Shown piece after piece: positions 1-8,437 of a stretch of DNA of 41,165 nucleotides; positions within the stretch are counted from its first letter, which is position 1, and each line of letters opens with the position of its first letter. Made by a program: the position numbers and the translations under genes. The stretch spans positions 1 to 41,165 of IMG/VR virus record IMGVR_UViG_3300017963_000429; one strand, written 5' to 3'. The notes under the pieces are model-generated. The model made no database searches. It was given only the letters and a program-made list of their open reading frames with translations, and was not told the DNA's origin. This stretch comes from a virus.

Positions 1-86
1 CTTTTCTGTATGCAAACTCCGATTTACGATATGAGCTTTGTTATACGCCCCGGCCTATATGGCACGGGCTGTATAGAGGCGGCCAT
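1..86. other. Short non-coding stretch upstream of terS
   Basis: I see no gene here. It contains CTATATGG and TATAGAGG words that resemble the CTCTATA-G-rich repeats at 41088-41129, on the opposite strand in part. If the map is circular, this stretch is the right edge of one packaging control region. No convincing promoter was found. Confidence 0.4.
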
Positions 87-671
87 ATGAGCGGCGCGGC
101 AAAGCGACAGCCGGTAAGCCTACAAGTTTACCAGGGGAATAAAAACAAGCTGAGCGAGGCCGAGCTTGCCGCACGGGGCGACGCCGAGATCACAATGGGC
201 GATTTGAATTTTACCGCGCCCGCCGACATTAAAAAAGATAAACTGGCCTTAAAGAAGTGGCGCGAGGTCGTTAAGATTTACCGCGACGCTCAGCTTACCG
301 TGGTGAGCAATACCGACACGGGCGCGATCGCTCGCTACTGTATTTTGTATTCAGAGTATTGGCAATTATCCGAACAGCGCCGGAAAATTTCGGCTTTCGA
401 TTTCCCCGACGACGACACCAACGAGATTTTAGCTATTACCGACGACGATTACAGCCGGGCGCGCTCGCGGCGGCTTTATAATATCATGGAATATTTTACA
501 CGCCTCGACGGCCTCTTAAAACTTGACGACAAAATAAACCGCAAGCTTAAAGCGATCCTCGACATTGAGGATCGTATTTTCCTTAATCCGGCGGCCAAGG
601 TACGCACGTTACCGATCAAACGCAAGCCAAAAGAGCCCGACGGGATCGGCGATCTCGGTTTTGACGTATGA
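87..671 (+). CDS. terS: Terminase small subunit (P27 family)
   Basis: 194 aa. This is the DNA-recognition subunit of the packaging motor; it selects phage DNA and delivers it to the large subunit. The N-terminal region (VSLQVYQGNKNKLSEAE) and the length fit P27-type small terminases, which are found with HK97-like heads. The position directly before the large subunit, with a 4-nt ATGA overlap, supports the call. The start ATG follows AGGCGGCC. In a circular map the gene lies just after the tandem repeat array at 40788-41051, which may contain its binding sites (inference). Confidence 0.85.
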   Translation: MSGAAKRQPVSLQVYQGNKNKLSEAELAARGDAEITMGDLNFTAPADIKKDKLALKKWREVVKIYRDAQLTVVSNTDTGAIARYCILYSEYWQLSEQRRKISAFDFPDDDTNEILAITDDDYSRARSRRLYNIMEYFTRLDGLLKLDDKINRKLKAILDIEDRIFLNPAAKVRTLPIKRKPKEPDGIGDLGFDV

Positions 672-2422
672 GTAAAAAGCTAAAAGAACTGATCCAATAT
701 TGCCGCGATTGTATCGCCGGTAAAATAAACTGCTGTACTAAACATAAGCAAGCGTGTATACGATTTTTAAAAGACTACGAGGCCACGAAAAAACGGGGCT
801 CTAAATTTATTTACAAATGGGATCGCGTTGAACACGTTATAAAATGGGCGGCATTGTTTAAGCATACCAAAGGAATATTAACCGGCAAGCCGATCGATTT
901 GGATATATCGCAAGTGTTTATAGTCGCCAATATATACGGCTTTTATTACAGCGCTACCGGCTACCGCCGCTTTCAAAAATTCTATTACCAGGTAGGCCGC
1001 AAAAATGCTAAAAGCCAATTACTCGCGGTTCTACTTTCGTACGAGCTTATGGTTTTTAGCGGCGGTCTTGCCGAGGTTTATTGCGCGGCCACAAAGCGCG
1101 AGCAAAGCCAGATCGTTTATAATGAAATGAAAGCGATACTCCAGGGCTGTAAATTATTAAATGGAAAATGGAAAGAGAGCTACCATAAAATTAACCATTT
1201 AAAAACCGGATCATTTTGCCGCGCTATGAGCAAAGAAGATCGGAAACTGGGCGACGGTCTTAACCCTCAGGCCGCTTGTATCGACGAGTACCACGCCCAC
1301 CCCACTACCGAGATTTACGACATAATCGAAAGCGGTATGGGCGCTCGCCCCGAGCCGCTTTTAGGGATCATAACTACCGCCGGGTTTGATCTAAATAACC
1401 CGTGTTACACTACTGAATATAAAATGATTTCCCGCGTACTTGATCCCCACGACGACACCGATTTAGAAAGCGTCTTTTGTGATATACACGAATTGGAAAT
1501 TAACACGACGAGCGAGGATATAATTTTAGCCGACGGCAAAAAAGTAGCGCCGGGCGATTTACTCGACGATCCTTTTAACGAGGATAATTGGATCAAGGCT
1601 AATCCGATCGTATGTAGCTATTCCGAGGGCGTAGACTTTTTAAGAAAACGCGCTGAAGAGGCCAAGGCCGCCCCGGACAAGCTCAGAAATTTTTATACAA
1701 AGCATATGAATATTTGGGTTAACCAACGCGACGCGGGCTATATGCCGCTCTTACGTTGGTCGGCTTGCCGTGGAGAATTGCCAGATTTAAACGGCGCGGC
1801 TTGTTTTGTCGGGCTCGATTTATCGGCCAAAAACGACTTAACGAGCGCCGGGCTCGTTTTCCCATTAAATGGAGTATACGCCGTAATTGGACATAGCTTT
1901 ATGCCTGAAAATACGTTTTCTGCAAAAATGAAAACCGACTTAGTACCGTACGATCTATGGAAAAATGAAGGTTGGATCACCCTCACGAAAGGCGCGGTAG
2001 TGGATTATAAAGTTGTTGTGGATTGGGTAAAAAAGACTATATTACGGCTAAATGGAGTTATTCAGGAATTTTGCGTCGATCCGTGGGGCTCGATCCAAAT
2101 CGCTAACGATTTGATAGCCGAGGGCTACGAGGTCGTAAATATTGTACAAGGGATCAAGACACTAAGCGAACCGACTAAGGATTTTAGAAACCAGGTTTAT
2201 GAGAAAAATTTAGTACACGACGGAAACCCGGTAATAGCGTGGGCTATCGGTAACGCGGTAGTCGATATAGTGGATCGGAATATGAACATACTTTTAAATA
2301 AGAGTAAGTCTACAGAAAGGATCGATCCAATCGCGGCAATAATAAACGGCTATGTACGCGCCATGATCGCCGACACGCTCGGCGGCGTTTATGGTAGCCG
2401 GGGAATGAGGAGTCTAGGTTGA
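668..2422 (+). CDS. terL: Terminase large subunit
   Basis: 584 aa, the usual length. This is the ATPase and nuclease that pumps and cuts DNA at the portal. The Walker A motif GRKNAKS is at about residues 110-116 and Walker B ACIDEYHAH at about 203-211 (catalytic D206/E207). The C-terminal RNase H-like nuclease domain begins around CFVGLDLSAKNDLTS with its first acidic residue. A Cys-rich N-terminus (YCRDCIAGKINCCTKH) is seen, as in many terminases of this group. The gene is translationally coupled to both neighbours by 4-nt overlaps. Confidence 0.95.
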   Translation: MSKKLKELIQYCRDCIAGKINCCTKHKQACIRFLKDYEATKKRGSKFIYKWDRVEHVIKWAALFKHTKGILTGKPIDLDISQVFIVANIYGFYYSATGYRRFQKFYYQVGRKNAKSQLLAVLLSYELMVFSGGLAEVYCAATKREQSQIVYNEMKAILQGCKLLNGKWKESYHKINHLKTGSFCRAMSKEDRKLGDGLNPQAACIDEYHAHPTTEIYDIIESGMGARPEPLLGIITTAGFDLNNPCYTTEYKMISRVLDPHDDTDLESVFCDIHELEINTTSEDIILADGKKVAPGDLLDDPFNEDNWIKANPIVCSYSEGVDFLRKRAEEAKAAPDKLRNFYTKHMNIWVNQRDAGYMPLLRWSACRGELPDLNGAACFVGLDLSAKNDLTSAGLVFPLNGVYAVIGHSFMPENTFSAKMKTDLVPYDLWKNEGWITLTKGAVVDYKVVVDWVKKTILRLNGVIQEFCVDPWGSIQIANDLIAEGYEVVNIVQGIKTLSEPTKDFRNQVYEKNLVHDGNPVIAWAIGNAVVDIVDRNMNILLNKSKSTERIDPIAAIINGYVRAMIADTLGGVYGSRGMRSLG

Positions 2423-3699
2423 AATTTTTTCAGAGAGTTAAGGCCGTATTTTCTCAAACCTATTTTGAGAAGTACGTACAAGACTGGCTACAGGGTAACG
2501 ACGTACCCGACAGCTTTACCGGATTAGACCAGGAAACGGCGCTGAGGTACAGCGTCTTTTTTGCGTGTAACCGGGTACTCGCGGAAACTTTCGCGAGCGT
2601 TGGAATACACGAATATAAAAAGCTCGACAACGGCGATCGCGAGGTTACAAACGACACCGGGCTTTTCCCCATTTTGCACTACGCCCCAAACGACGAAACG
2701 AGCCGTTTTAATTTTCAAGAGTGTTTAATGTATCAGTTAAACCTTGGCGGTAATTTTGTAGCCGAGCGTATTATGGACGGGCGGCGGATCGCGGGCTTTA
2801 TGCAAATACCATATGAGAACGTCGATATATACCGCGATCGTGAGGATCGCCGGTTAAAGTATCGGGTACGCGGCCAAGGCCAACAAGTTATTTTTAATCG
2901 CGATCAGGTTTTGCACGTACCTAACTGTAGCGTAGACGGTTTTATAGGTATGTCGATTTTAGAGTACGCGAGCGCTACGATCCGGCTCGGCTCTACTTAC
3001 GAAAAATTCGGGCAAAAATTTTATGACAACGGGGCGACGCCTACCGGCGTTTTTGAAACCGAAACTTTTTTTAAGGACGAGGCTTTTAACCGGCTGAAAA
3101 AAGATTTAGAGGATCGCTACCAGGGCTTACACAACGCCGGGCGGCCTATGCTTTTAGAAGACGGTTTGAAATATAAAACGCTTACGATTAACCCGATCGA
3201 CGCCGAGCTTTTGAATAGTAAAAAATTCCAGGTCGAGGATATATGCCGCTTTTTCAGAGTACCGCCCCACTTAGTACAACACTTGGAAAAGTCGAGCTTT
3301 AATAATATCGAAATGCAAAGCCTTGAGTTTGTTATGTATACTATGTTACCCCACTTTAAGCGGGTCGAGGATAACATAAACAGCCAACTATTAACGCCAA
3401 AGCAACGCGCCGACGGGTACTATTTAGAGTACAACATGGCCGCGCTCTTACGCGGCGATAGCAAGGCTATGGCTGATAGCTTTTCTAAGGGTATACAATG
3501 GGGTTGGTTTTCTATTAACGACGTGCGGCGTATGCTTAATCTCAATAGCATAGAAGACGGCGACACCCACTTACAGCCGCTAAATATGATCCCGGTGGGT
3601 ACTGAGCCCGACGCTAACGCGGCTAACAGTATCGACAATCGGATCAGCGACACGGTAAAACGCCTTATGGAAGAGGCCGACAACAAGGGGAAATTATGA
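2419..3699 (+). CDS. Portal protein (HK97 type)
   Basis: 426 aa, typical for HK97-family portals. It forms the dodecameric ring at the capsid vertex through which DNA enters and leaves, and it docks the terminase and connector proteins. The start is TTG at 2419, overlapping the terL stop; an AGGAGTC ribosome site lies just upstream. The conserved region around residues 90-290 includes the phrases YQLNLGGNFVAERI and FRVPPHLVQHLEKSSFNNIE, the latter being the portal signature before the crown. It sits between terL and the protease, the canonical gene order. Confidence 0.93.
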   Translation: MKFFQRVKAVFSQTYFEKYVQDWLQGNDVPDSFTGLDQETALRYSVFFACNRVLAETFASVGIHEYKKLDNGDREVTNDTGLFPILHYAPNDETSRFNFQECLMYQLNLGGNFVAERIMDGRRIAGFMQIPYENVDIYRDREDRRLKYRVRGQGQQVIFNRDQVLHVPNCSVDGFIGMSILEYASATIRLGSTYEKFGQKFYDNGATPTGVFETETFFKDEAFNRLKKDLEDRYQGLHNAGRPMLLEDGLKYKTLTINPIDAELLNSKKFQVEDICRFFRVPPHLVQHLEKSSFNNIEMQSLEFVMYTMLPHFKRVEDNINSQLLTPKQRADGYYLEYNMAALLRGDSKAMADSFSKGIQWGWFSINDVRRMLNLNSIEDGDTHLQPLNMIPVGTEPDANAANSIDNRISDTVKRLMEEADNKGKL

Positions 3700-4409
3700 G
3701 TAAATGGTTTGAAGTAATCGCGAAAGCTACGATCGGCGAGGTCTATATTTATGGCGAGATCGACGATTTCAAGTGGTGGGGCGACGAGGTAACGCCCACC
3801 GACATAAAAGACGAACTGGCTAAGCTTAAAGACGTAGACGAGGTTAACGTATACGTCAATAGCCCCGGCGGCGGCGTGTTTGCGGGCGTGGCGATCTATA
3901 ATGAGCTTAAGCGTATTAACAAGCCCGTTACAGCGTATATAGACGGCATAGCGGCTAGTATCGCGTCGCTTGTTGTCCTAGCGGCTGATCGTGTCGTTAT
4001 GCCCTCTAACGCTATGCTTATGATCCATAACCCGTGGAGTATGATCGCGGGCAACGCTAACGAAATGCGCGACATGGCCGACAAGCTCGACAAGATTACA
4101 GAAAGCACCTTGATCCCCACGTACCAAGCCAAGACCGGTTTAAAGGTTGACAAGCTAAAAGAATTACTCGACGCGGAAACGTGGCTTAGCGGCGAAGAGG
4201 CCGCCGAGCTTGGCTTTGCCGACGAGCTTTTAGAAGAGCAAAAGATCGCCGCTTGTTACAAAGGCGACAACGTGGAATTTAATAACGTAGAGGTTGAACT
4301 GAAACGCTTTAAAGCTTTTCCAAAAGCTAAGTTTAACGAACATAAACCCAAAAACAATTTACCATTATCAACACGCCACAGGCATACGTTAAATATGCTT
4401 AAGGCATAA
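3696..4409 (+). CDS. ClpP-like prohead maturation protease
   Basis: 237 aa. This S14-type serine protease should cleave the capsid protein delta domain during prohead maturation. The probable catalytic triad is Ser88 (in GIAASIAS), His111 (in MIHNPW) and Asp159 (in LLDAETW); the spacing matches ClpP. The VNSPGGGV motif of the ClpP fold is at about 54-61. It overlaps the portal gene by 4 nt and precedes the capsid gene, as expected for a dedicated prohead protease. The C-terminal 55 residues are basic and lie outside the protease core. Confidence 0.92.
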   Translation: MSKWFEVIAKATIGEVYIYGEIDDFKWWGDEVTPTDIKDELAKLKDVDEVNVYVNSPGGGVFAGVAIYNELKRINKPVTAYIDGIAASIASLVVLAADRVVMPSNAMLMIHNPWSMIAGNANEMRDMADKLDKITESTLIPTYQAKTGLKVDKLKELLDAETWLSGEEAAELGFADELLEEQKIAACYKGDNVEFNNVEVELKRFKAFPKAKFNEHKPKNNLPLSTRHRHTLNMLKA

Positions 4410-4425
4410 CCGGGAGGTCTAAAAA

Positions 4426-5739
4426 ATGGATTTCACAAAATTAATGAACGCTCAGCTTTCCATTATGAAAAAGCTTTACGACGCCGCCCAGGCCGAGGAT
4501 CGCGATTTCACCGAAGACGAGCGCAAAGAATACGACGCGGCAGAAACCGAGTTTAACCGCTTGAAAGCCGCCAAAGAAGAGGCCGACAAGCTCGACGCTA
4601 TGGCTAAGGCCATACCCGAGCCCAAAGCCAAGCCCGTACACGAACCGGCCAAAGCCGCCGACAGCGACGCGGCCAAGGTTACAGCGGGCGACGCGGCCAA
4701 AACCAAAAAGCCGTATGATCACCTCGGCGATATGTTGCGCGACGTTGCGCGCTCAGCGTACGGCGTAGGCGAGGCCAAAGACCGGCTCGTTAAAGCAAGC
4801 CTTAACACCGAAACCGGGGCAGACGGTAACTTTTTAGTCCCGCCCGATTTTATCGGCGGTATGTTAGAGCAAGCTATGGCCGAAAGCCAACTTTACAGCC
4901 GGGCAACTGAATTGCAGATTATGGGTAATACTGCAAACATACCGGCGGTAGACGAGGAAAGCCGCGCCGACGGATCACGCTTTGGCGGGATCGCGGTGTA
5001 CTGGGTACGCGAGGGTAGCGACGGCACATACAAACAGCCGAAATTTCGTAACCTCGATCTCAAGCTCGCTAAAATTATGGGGCTCGTTTCTGTTACCGAC
5101 GAAATGTTAGAAGACAGCGCGTTACTCGCGTCGTGGGTACAGCAAGCTTTCCCGGCTGAAATGGCTTTTACTTTGGATCAAGCTCTTTTTGACGGCGACG
5201 GTAACGGTAAACCGCTCGGTATTATGAATAGCGGCGCGCTCGTTACGGTAGCAAAAGAGGGCGGCCAAAGCGCCGACACGATCGTATACGAAAACATTAT
5301 TAAAATGTGGGCTCGTATGCCCGCCGCGCGCATGGCTCGCGCTAACTGGTTTTGCACCCAGCAAGCTTTAGAGCAATTCCCGCTTATGAAGCTCGACGTA
5401 GGTACGGGCGGTAGTGCGGTATTTTTACCGGCGGGCGGCGCGAGCGAAAGGCCGTACGCTACCCTTATGGGGCGGCCTATCATACCGATCGAGCAAGCGG
5501 CCACGCTCGGCGATCTCGGCGACATTGTTTTAGCCGATATGTCCGACTATATCGCGATCACAAAGGGCGGTTTGAAAACTGCTCAGAGTATCCACGTTGA
5601 TTTCGACAAGGCTAAAACGTCTTTCCGTTTTATACGTCGGGTTAACGGCGCGCCATACACCCGTACGCCTCTGGTAAGCCGGGCGCTTTCTACTTTCACT
5701 ACCTCGCCTTACATCACCTTAGCAGAGAGGGCGGCGTAG
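4426..5739 (+). CDS. Major capsid protein (HK97 fold)
   Basis: 437 aa. The first ~100 residues are charged, helical and Ala/Lys/Glu-rich, as expected for the scaffolding delta domain removed by the neighbouring protease. The HK97-fold body follows from about residue 120 (LNTETGADGNFLVPPDF, a typical start of the mature chain) and ends in a hydrophobic beta region. A strong GGGAGG ribosome site lies 9 nt before the ATG. The gene is followed at once by a strong terminator, which would set its mRNA level apart from downstream genes. Confidence 0.95.
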   Translation: MDFTKLMNAQLSIMKKLYDAAQAEDRDFTEDERKEYDAAETEFNRLKAAKEEADKLDAMAKAIPEPKAKPVHEPAKAADSDAAKVTAGDAAKTKKPYDHLGDMLRDVARSAYGVGEAKDRLVKASLNTETGADGNFLVPPDFIGGMLEQAMAESQLYSRATELQIMGNTANIPAVDEESRADGSRFGGIAVYWVREGSDGTYKQPKFRNLDLKLAKIMGLVSVTDEMLEDSALLASWVQQAFPAEMAFTLDQALFDGDGNGKPLGIMNSGALVTVAKEGGQSADTIVYENIIKMWARMPAARMARANWFCTQQALEQFPLMKLDVGTGGSAVFLPAGGASERPYATLMGRPIIPIEQAATLGDLGDIVLADMSDYIAITKGGLKTAQSIHVDFDKAKTSFRFIRRVNGAPYTRTPLVSRALSTFTTSPYITLAERAA

Positions 5740-5790
5740 TTTAACTACCCATTGGTCGGGGCTTAGCGCCCCGGCCAGTTAAACTTTTTT
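5740..5790 (+). terminator. Intrinsic terminator after the capsid gene
   Basis: Outer arms TTTAACT (5740-5746) and AGTTAAA (5777-5783) enclose a GC-rich hairpin CGGGGC-TTAGC-GCCCCG (5757-5773). A run of six T follows (5785-5790). The left outer arm overlaps the last base of the capsid stop codon. It lies inside the late operon, so partial read-through is expected, giving more capsid than connector mRNA. Confidence 0.85.
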
Positions 5791-5833
5791 AAAACTGAAA
5801 ACCTGAAAACCTGAAACCAAAAGAGGTAAAATT

Positions 5834-6280
5834 ATGAGAACACTTACAACTATACCCGAACAGCTTAAAACTCTGGATCGGGTTTTGTTTAACGGCCAAG
5901 TTACCGGCACGGGCGACAGCATAGGCGTACAGCCTACCAAGGGCTCTAACAGTATTTGCATACTCGCGATCGTGACTATGGCAAATGCCGCCGATCTGGA
6001 ATTGACCGTACAGACCGGCGACGACGCCGATCTTACTAACGCCGTAGATTTGGCCGACAACGTGCCGATCTTTGTTAACGACGTGCGCGAGGCGAGCGAC
6101 GGTATCGACTACACTTTTACCGACGACGACAGCGTTAACACGATCTGTTTTTGCGTACCGTCGATCCTGATCCCCGACGGTAAGTTTATCGGTTTGACTT
6201 TCGGAAATAGCAACGACGCTAATATACTGAGCGCTCTTGCTATCGACGACGCTTACCACGAAAGCGGGCAAGGGGAATAA
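5834..6280 (+). CDS. Putative head decoration or minor head protein
   Basis: 148 aa, acidic, with no signal or membrane segment. I do not recognise a family. The composition is beta-rich (alternating V/T/I and D/N/G), and the place directly after the major capsid protein is where capsid decoration or stabilising proteins are usually encoded. The start ATG is preceded by AAAGAGGTAAAATT, a good ribosome site. Function is inferred from position only. Confidence 0.5.
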   Translation: MRTLTTIPEQLKTLDRVLFNGQVTGTGDSIGVQPTKGSNSICILAIVTMANAADLELTVQTGDDADLTNAVDLADNVPIFVNDVREASDGIDYTFTDDDSVNTICFCVPSILIPDGKFIGLTFGNSNDANILSALAIDDAYHESGQGE

Positions 6281-6318
6281 ACCCAAAGCCAAAGCTTTCT
6301 AACCAGGAACTGTAAAAC

Positions 6319-6350
6319 GCCGCCGCTCTCTTAACACCGAGGGCGGCGGC
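6319..6350 (+). terminator. 12-bp GC-rich hairpin before the next head gene
   Basis: The arms at 6319-6330 and 6339-6350 pair over 12 bp with one G-T pair, closing an 8-nt loop (TTAACACC). The sequence after it is CTATTT, a weak U tract. It could be a weak terminator, an RNA processing site or a stability element. It lies 13 nt before the next ribosome site. Confidence 0.5.
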
Positions 6351-6369
6351 CTATTTGAAAGGGATCACT

Positions 6370-6648
6370 ATGGCAAAAGAAAAATCGAAAACCGCTAAAC
6401 CGGCGAGCGGAGAAAAGACGCCGGAAACGAAAGCCGACGCGCCTAAGACCGACAAACCAAAGACCGGTAAAAAGTCTAAGGCCAAAGCTAAATACGTCGG
6501 GCAAGAGCTTACTATTAAGCTGTCAAGCGGTAAGGAATATACCGGCCTTTGCACGGCTGAGCGTAAGACAAACGACGGCGATCAGGTCTTTTTGAAAATC
6601 GCCGGGGCGGTATCCCGCTTTTTTAGCGCTAAGGATATAGCTAAATGA
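6370..6648 (+). CDS. Small Lys-rich head-region protein
   Basis: 92 aa from the ATG at 6370, chosen because AAAGGGATC lies 4 nt upstream; an in-frame TTG at 6355 would add five residues but has no ribosome site. Residues 1-42 are almost entirely K, A, T, P, D and E, so probably disordered. Residues 45-92 could form a small beta domain (TIKLSSGKEYTGLC). No family is recognised. Its location between capsid and connector genes suggests a head-associated role (inference). Confidence 0.6.
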   Translation: MAKEKSKTAKPASGEKTPETKADAPKTDKPKTGKKSKAKAKYVGQELTIKLSSGKEYTGLCTAERKTNDGDQVFLKIAGAVSRFFSAKDIAK

Positions 6649-7217
6649 GCGTGAGATTTTACCGCATTGAGACAGCCGCGAGCGTAGAGCCGGTTACAGC
6701 CGACGAGGTTAAGCTTTACGCTCGCGTCGCTCACTCTGTCGAAGACAGCATTATAGAACAGTGGATCAAGGCCGCCCGCAAGCTTGCCGAAGATTATCAG
6801 CACCGATCATATGTCGAGCAAGTTTACCGTATGACTTACGATAGTTTCCCGGCGACGCCGATCCTTTTCCCCAGGCCGCCGTTAGTTAGCGTCGAGTCTG
6901 TTAAGTATTACGACGTAGACGACGCCGAAACCGAGTTTAGCGATAGTAACTATTTTGTCGATACAAATAGCGAAGTAGGCCGGTTAGCTCTTAACGACGG
7001 CGTAAGTTGGCCGACGGTTTCCCTACGGCCTATTAACGGCGTTATAATCGACTTTAAAACTGGCTACGGCGACAGCGCCGACGCCGTACCCGACAGCGTT
7101 AAAAACGCTATATACATTTACTGTACGCATATGTACGAAAACCGCGAGGGCGAAAGCGGCACGATCCCGAGAGAATTTTACGATCTGTTACGCCCCGACA
7201 GAATGGCGATCTATTAA
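6645..7217 (+). CDS. Head-tail connector protein (HK97 gp6-like)
   Basis: 190 aa. It is expected to form a ring below the portal, adapting it to the tail. The N-terminal phrase VEPVTADEVKLYARV, followed by a helical stretch (EDSIIEQWIKAARKLAEDYQ) and a central beta region (FPRPPLVSVESVKYYD), is the pattern of phage gp6/gp8-type connectors. It overlaps its upstream neighbour by 4 nt and abuts the head-closure gene. Confidence 0.82.
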   Translation: MSVRFYRIETAASVEPVTADEVKLYARVAHSVEDSIIEQWIKAARKLAEDYQHRSYVEQVYRMTYDSFPATPILFPRPPLVSVESVKYYDVDDAETEFSDSNYFVDTNSEVGRLALNDGVSWPTVSLRPINGVIIDFKTGYGDSADAVPDSVKNAIYIYCTHMYENREGESGTIPREFYDLLRPDRMAIY

Positions 7218-7603
7218 TGGCTTTACGAGTTGGAAGCAATTACAGGCAAGAAAAAAAGAAGAGCCTCGCGAGCCGTTGCCGCCACTATGTAAATTTTCAA
7301 AACAAAACAGAAACGCCCGACGACGAGGGCGGCTTTACCGAGGTTTGGGCTAACATAGACGGCGGTACTAATATACCGTGCGAGATATTACCAATCAAGG
7401 CCGAGCGCCGCGCAGAAATGAGATCATGGAATATCAAGGCTACCCACTACATACGATCCCGCTCTAATATCCCTATAGAAGAGGTCGGGCGCGTAGTATG
7501 GGACGACGCCGGAAATACGCGCTATTTCTATATACATACCTTGGAAGACATACAAGAGCGCGACATTGTACAATTTATGATCGCCGAGGAAAGGCGGCCA
7601 TAA
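7217..7603 (+). CDS. Head closure / head-tail adaptor (SPP1 gp16-like)
   Basis: 128 aa, a small beta-barrel-type protein. The phrases VNFQNKTETPDDEGGFTEVW, IPCEILPIKAERRAE and HYIRSR are typical of head-tail joining proteins that plug the connector. The start ATG overlaps the upstream TAA by one base (TAATG). The order connector, adaptor, gp10-like, tail terminator is the standard neck cassette. Confidence 0.8.
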   Translation: MALRVGSNYRQEKKKSLASRCRHYVNFQNKTETPDDEGGFTEVWANIDGGTNIPCEILPIKAERRAEMRSWNIKATHYIRSRSNIPIEEVGRVVWDDAGNTRYFYIHTLEDIQERDIVQFMIAEERRP

Positions 7604-7993
7604 ATGAGTACGATAATAAAAACGCAAAATACGCGCCTTGTCCTTAATACCGACGACATTATAAAAGATATTGATCGTAACGAGTTTATACGCCGTCGCC
7701 AAGCCGGGCGCTATGCGGTTAAGGTTATGCGCGATAACATAAGTAAAAAAGGCGTGAGTACGCCCGGCGGTTACCCGGCAAAGCGAACCGGAAAAACGCG
7801 GCGTAATATAGGTATGAAAATGCTCAGAAATGAGCGCGCGGTTTTGGTGGGCTCTAAAGATTGGAAAGCTCATCTATTAGAATTTGGTTGGGGCGACGGT
7901 AAAAGCCGTAATAAGCGGCCTTTTGTTTACCGCTCTTTGGTAGAGGCCGAGCCCGGCGTTATCGCTATTATGTCTAAGGAATACTGGCCGTAA
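7604..7993 (+). CDS. HK97 gp10-like neck / tail completion protein
   Basis: 129 aa. The region APGRRAVK-like ARYAVKVMRDNI, then YPAKRTGKTRRNI and WKAHLLEFGWGDGKSRNKRPF, follows the HK97 gp10 family pattern, in which a LEFG phrase precedes a basic P-F motif. It is expected to act at the head-tail joint. It begins directly after the previous stop codon. Confidence 0.78.
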   Translation: MSTIIKTQNTRLVLNTDDIIKDIDRNEFIRRRQAGRYAVKVMRDNISKKGVSTPGGYPAKRTGKTRRNIGMKMLRNERAVLVGSKDWKAHLLEFGWGDGKSRNKRPFVYRSLVEAEPGVIAIMSKEYWP

Positions 7994-7994
7994 A

Positions 7995-8429
7995 ATGTTT
8001 GAAAAAACTCTTATAAATTTATTAGCCGCCGACAGCGATTTACAAAGCTTGCTTTCTACGTTTTCGGGTAACCCGGCGATCTTTTCAAGCGCCGCGCCGC
8101 AAAAGGCCGAGCGGCCTTATATTGTTTTCGACATAGATAAGATCGCCGTCGAAAATTTAGCCGCGTCGGGTTTCGATATTGTTTTAGACATATATCACCG
8201 GCAAGAGAGCGGCGTAGAGATAAGAGAGATCGCCGAGCGGATCGAGTTTGTTTGCGATCGCGCTTTGATCCGCGTAGACGCGGGCGGGCGTTTCCAGGCG
8301 ATCCGCATATATTACGAGGATTACCGCGAGGTAGAAAATAGCGACGTAAAAATACGTCACGGCGTAGTAAGGCTCAGCGCTCGCGCCGGGCGTAAAAAGT
8401 GGGCTGAGGAAACCATAAGCAGACCATAG
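7995..8429 (+). CDS. Tail terminator / tail completion protein (DUF3168-like)
   Basis: 144 aa. The arrangement MFEKTLINLLAADSDLQSL, then SSAAPQKAERPYIVFDI and a beta-rich C-terminus with YHRQESGVEIREIAERI, matches small tail terminators that stop tail-tube growth and join tail to neck. Its place between the gp10-like gene and the tail-tube genes agrees. The start ATG lies one base after the upstream stop. Confidence 0.75.
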   Translation: MFEKTLINLLAADSDLQSLLSTFSGNPAIFSSAAPQKAERPYIVFDIDKIAVENLAASGFDIVLDIYHRQESGVEIREIAERIEFVCDRALIRVDAGGRFQAIRIYYEDYREVENSDVKIRHGVVRLSARAGRKKWAEETISRP

Positions 8430-8437
8430 GGGGAATT

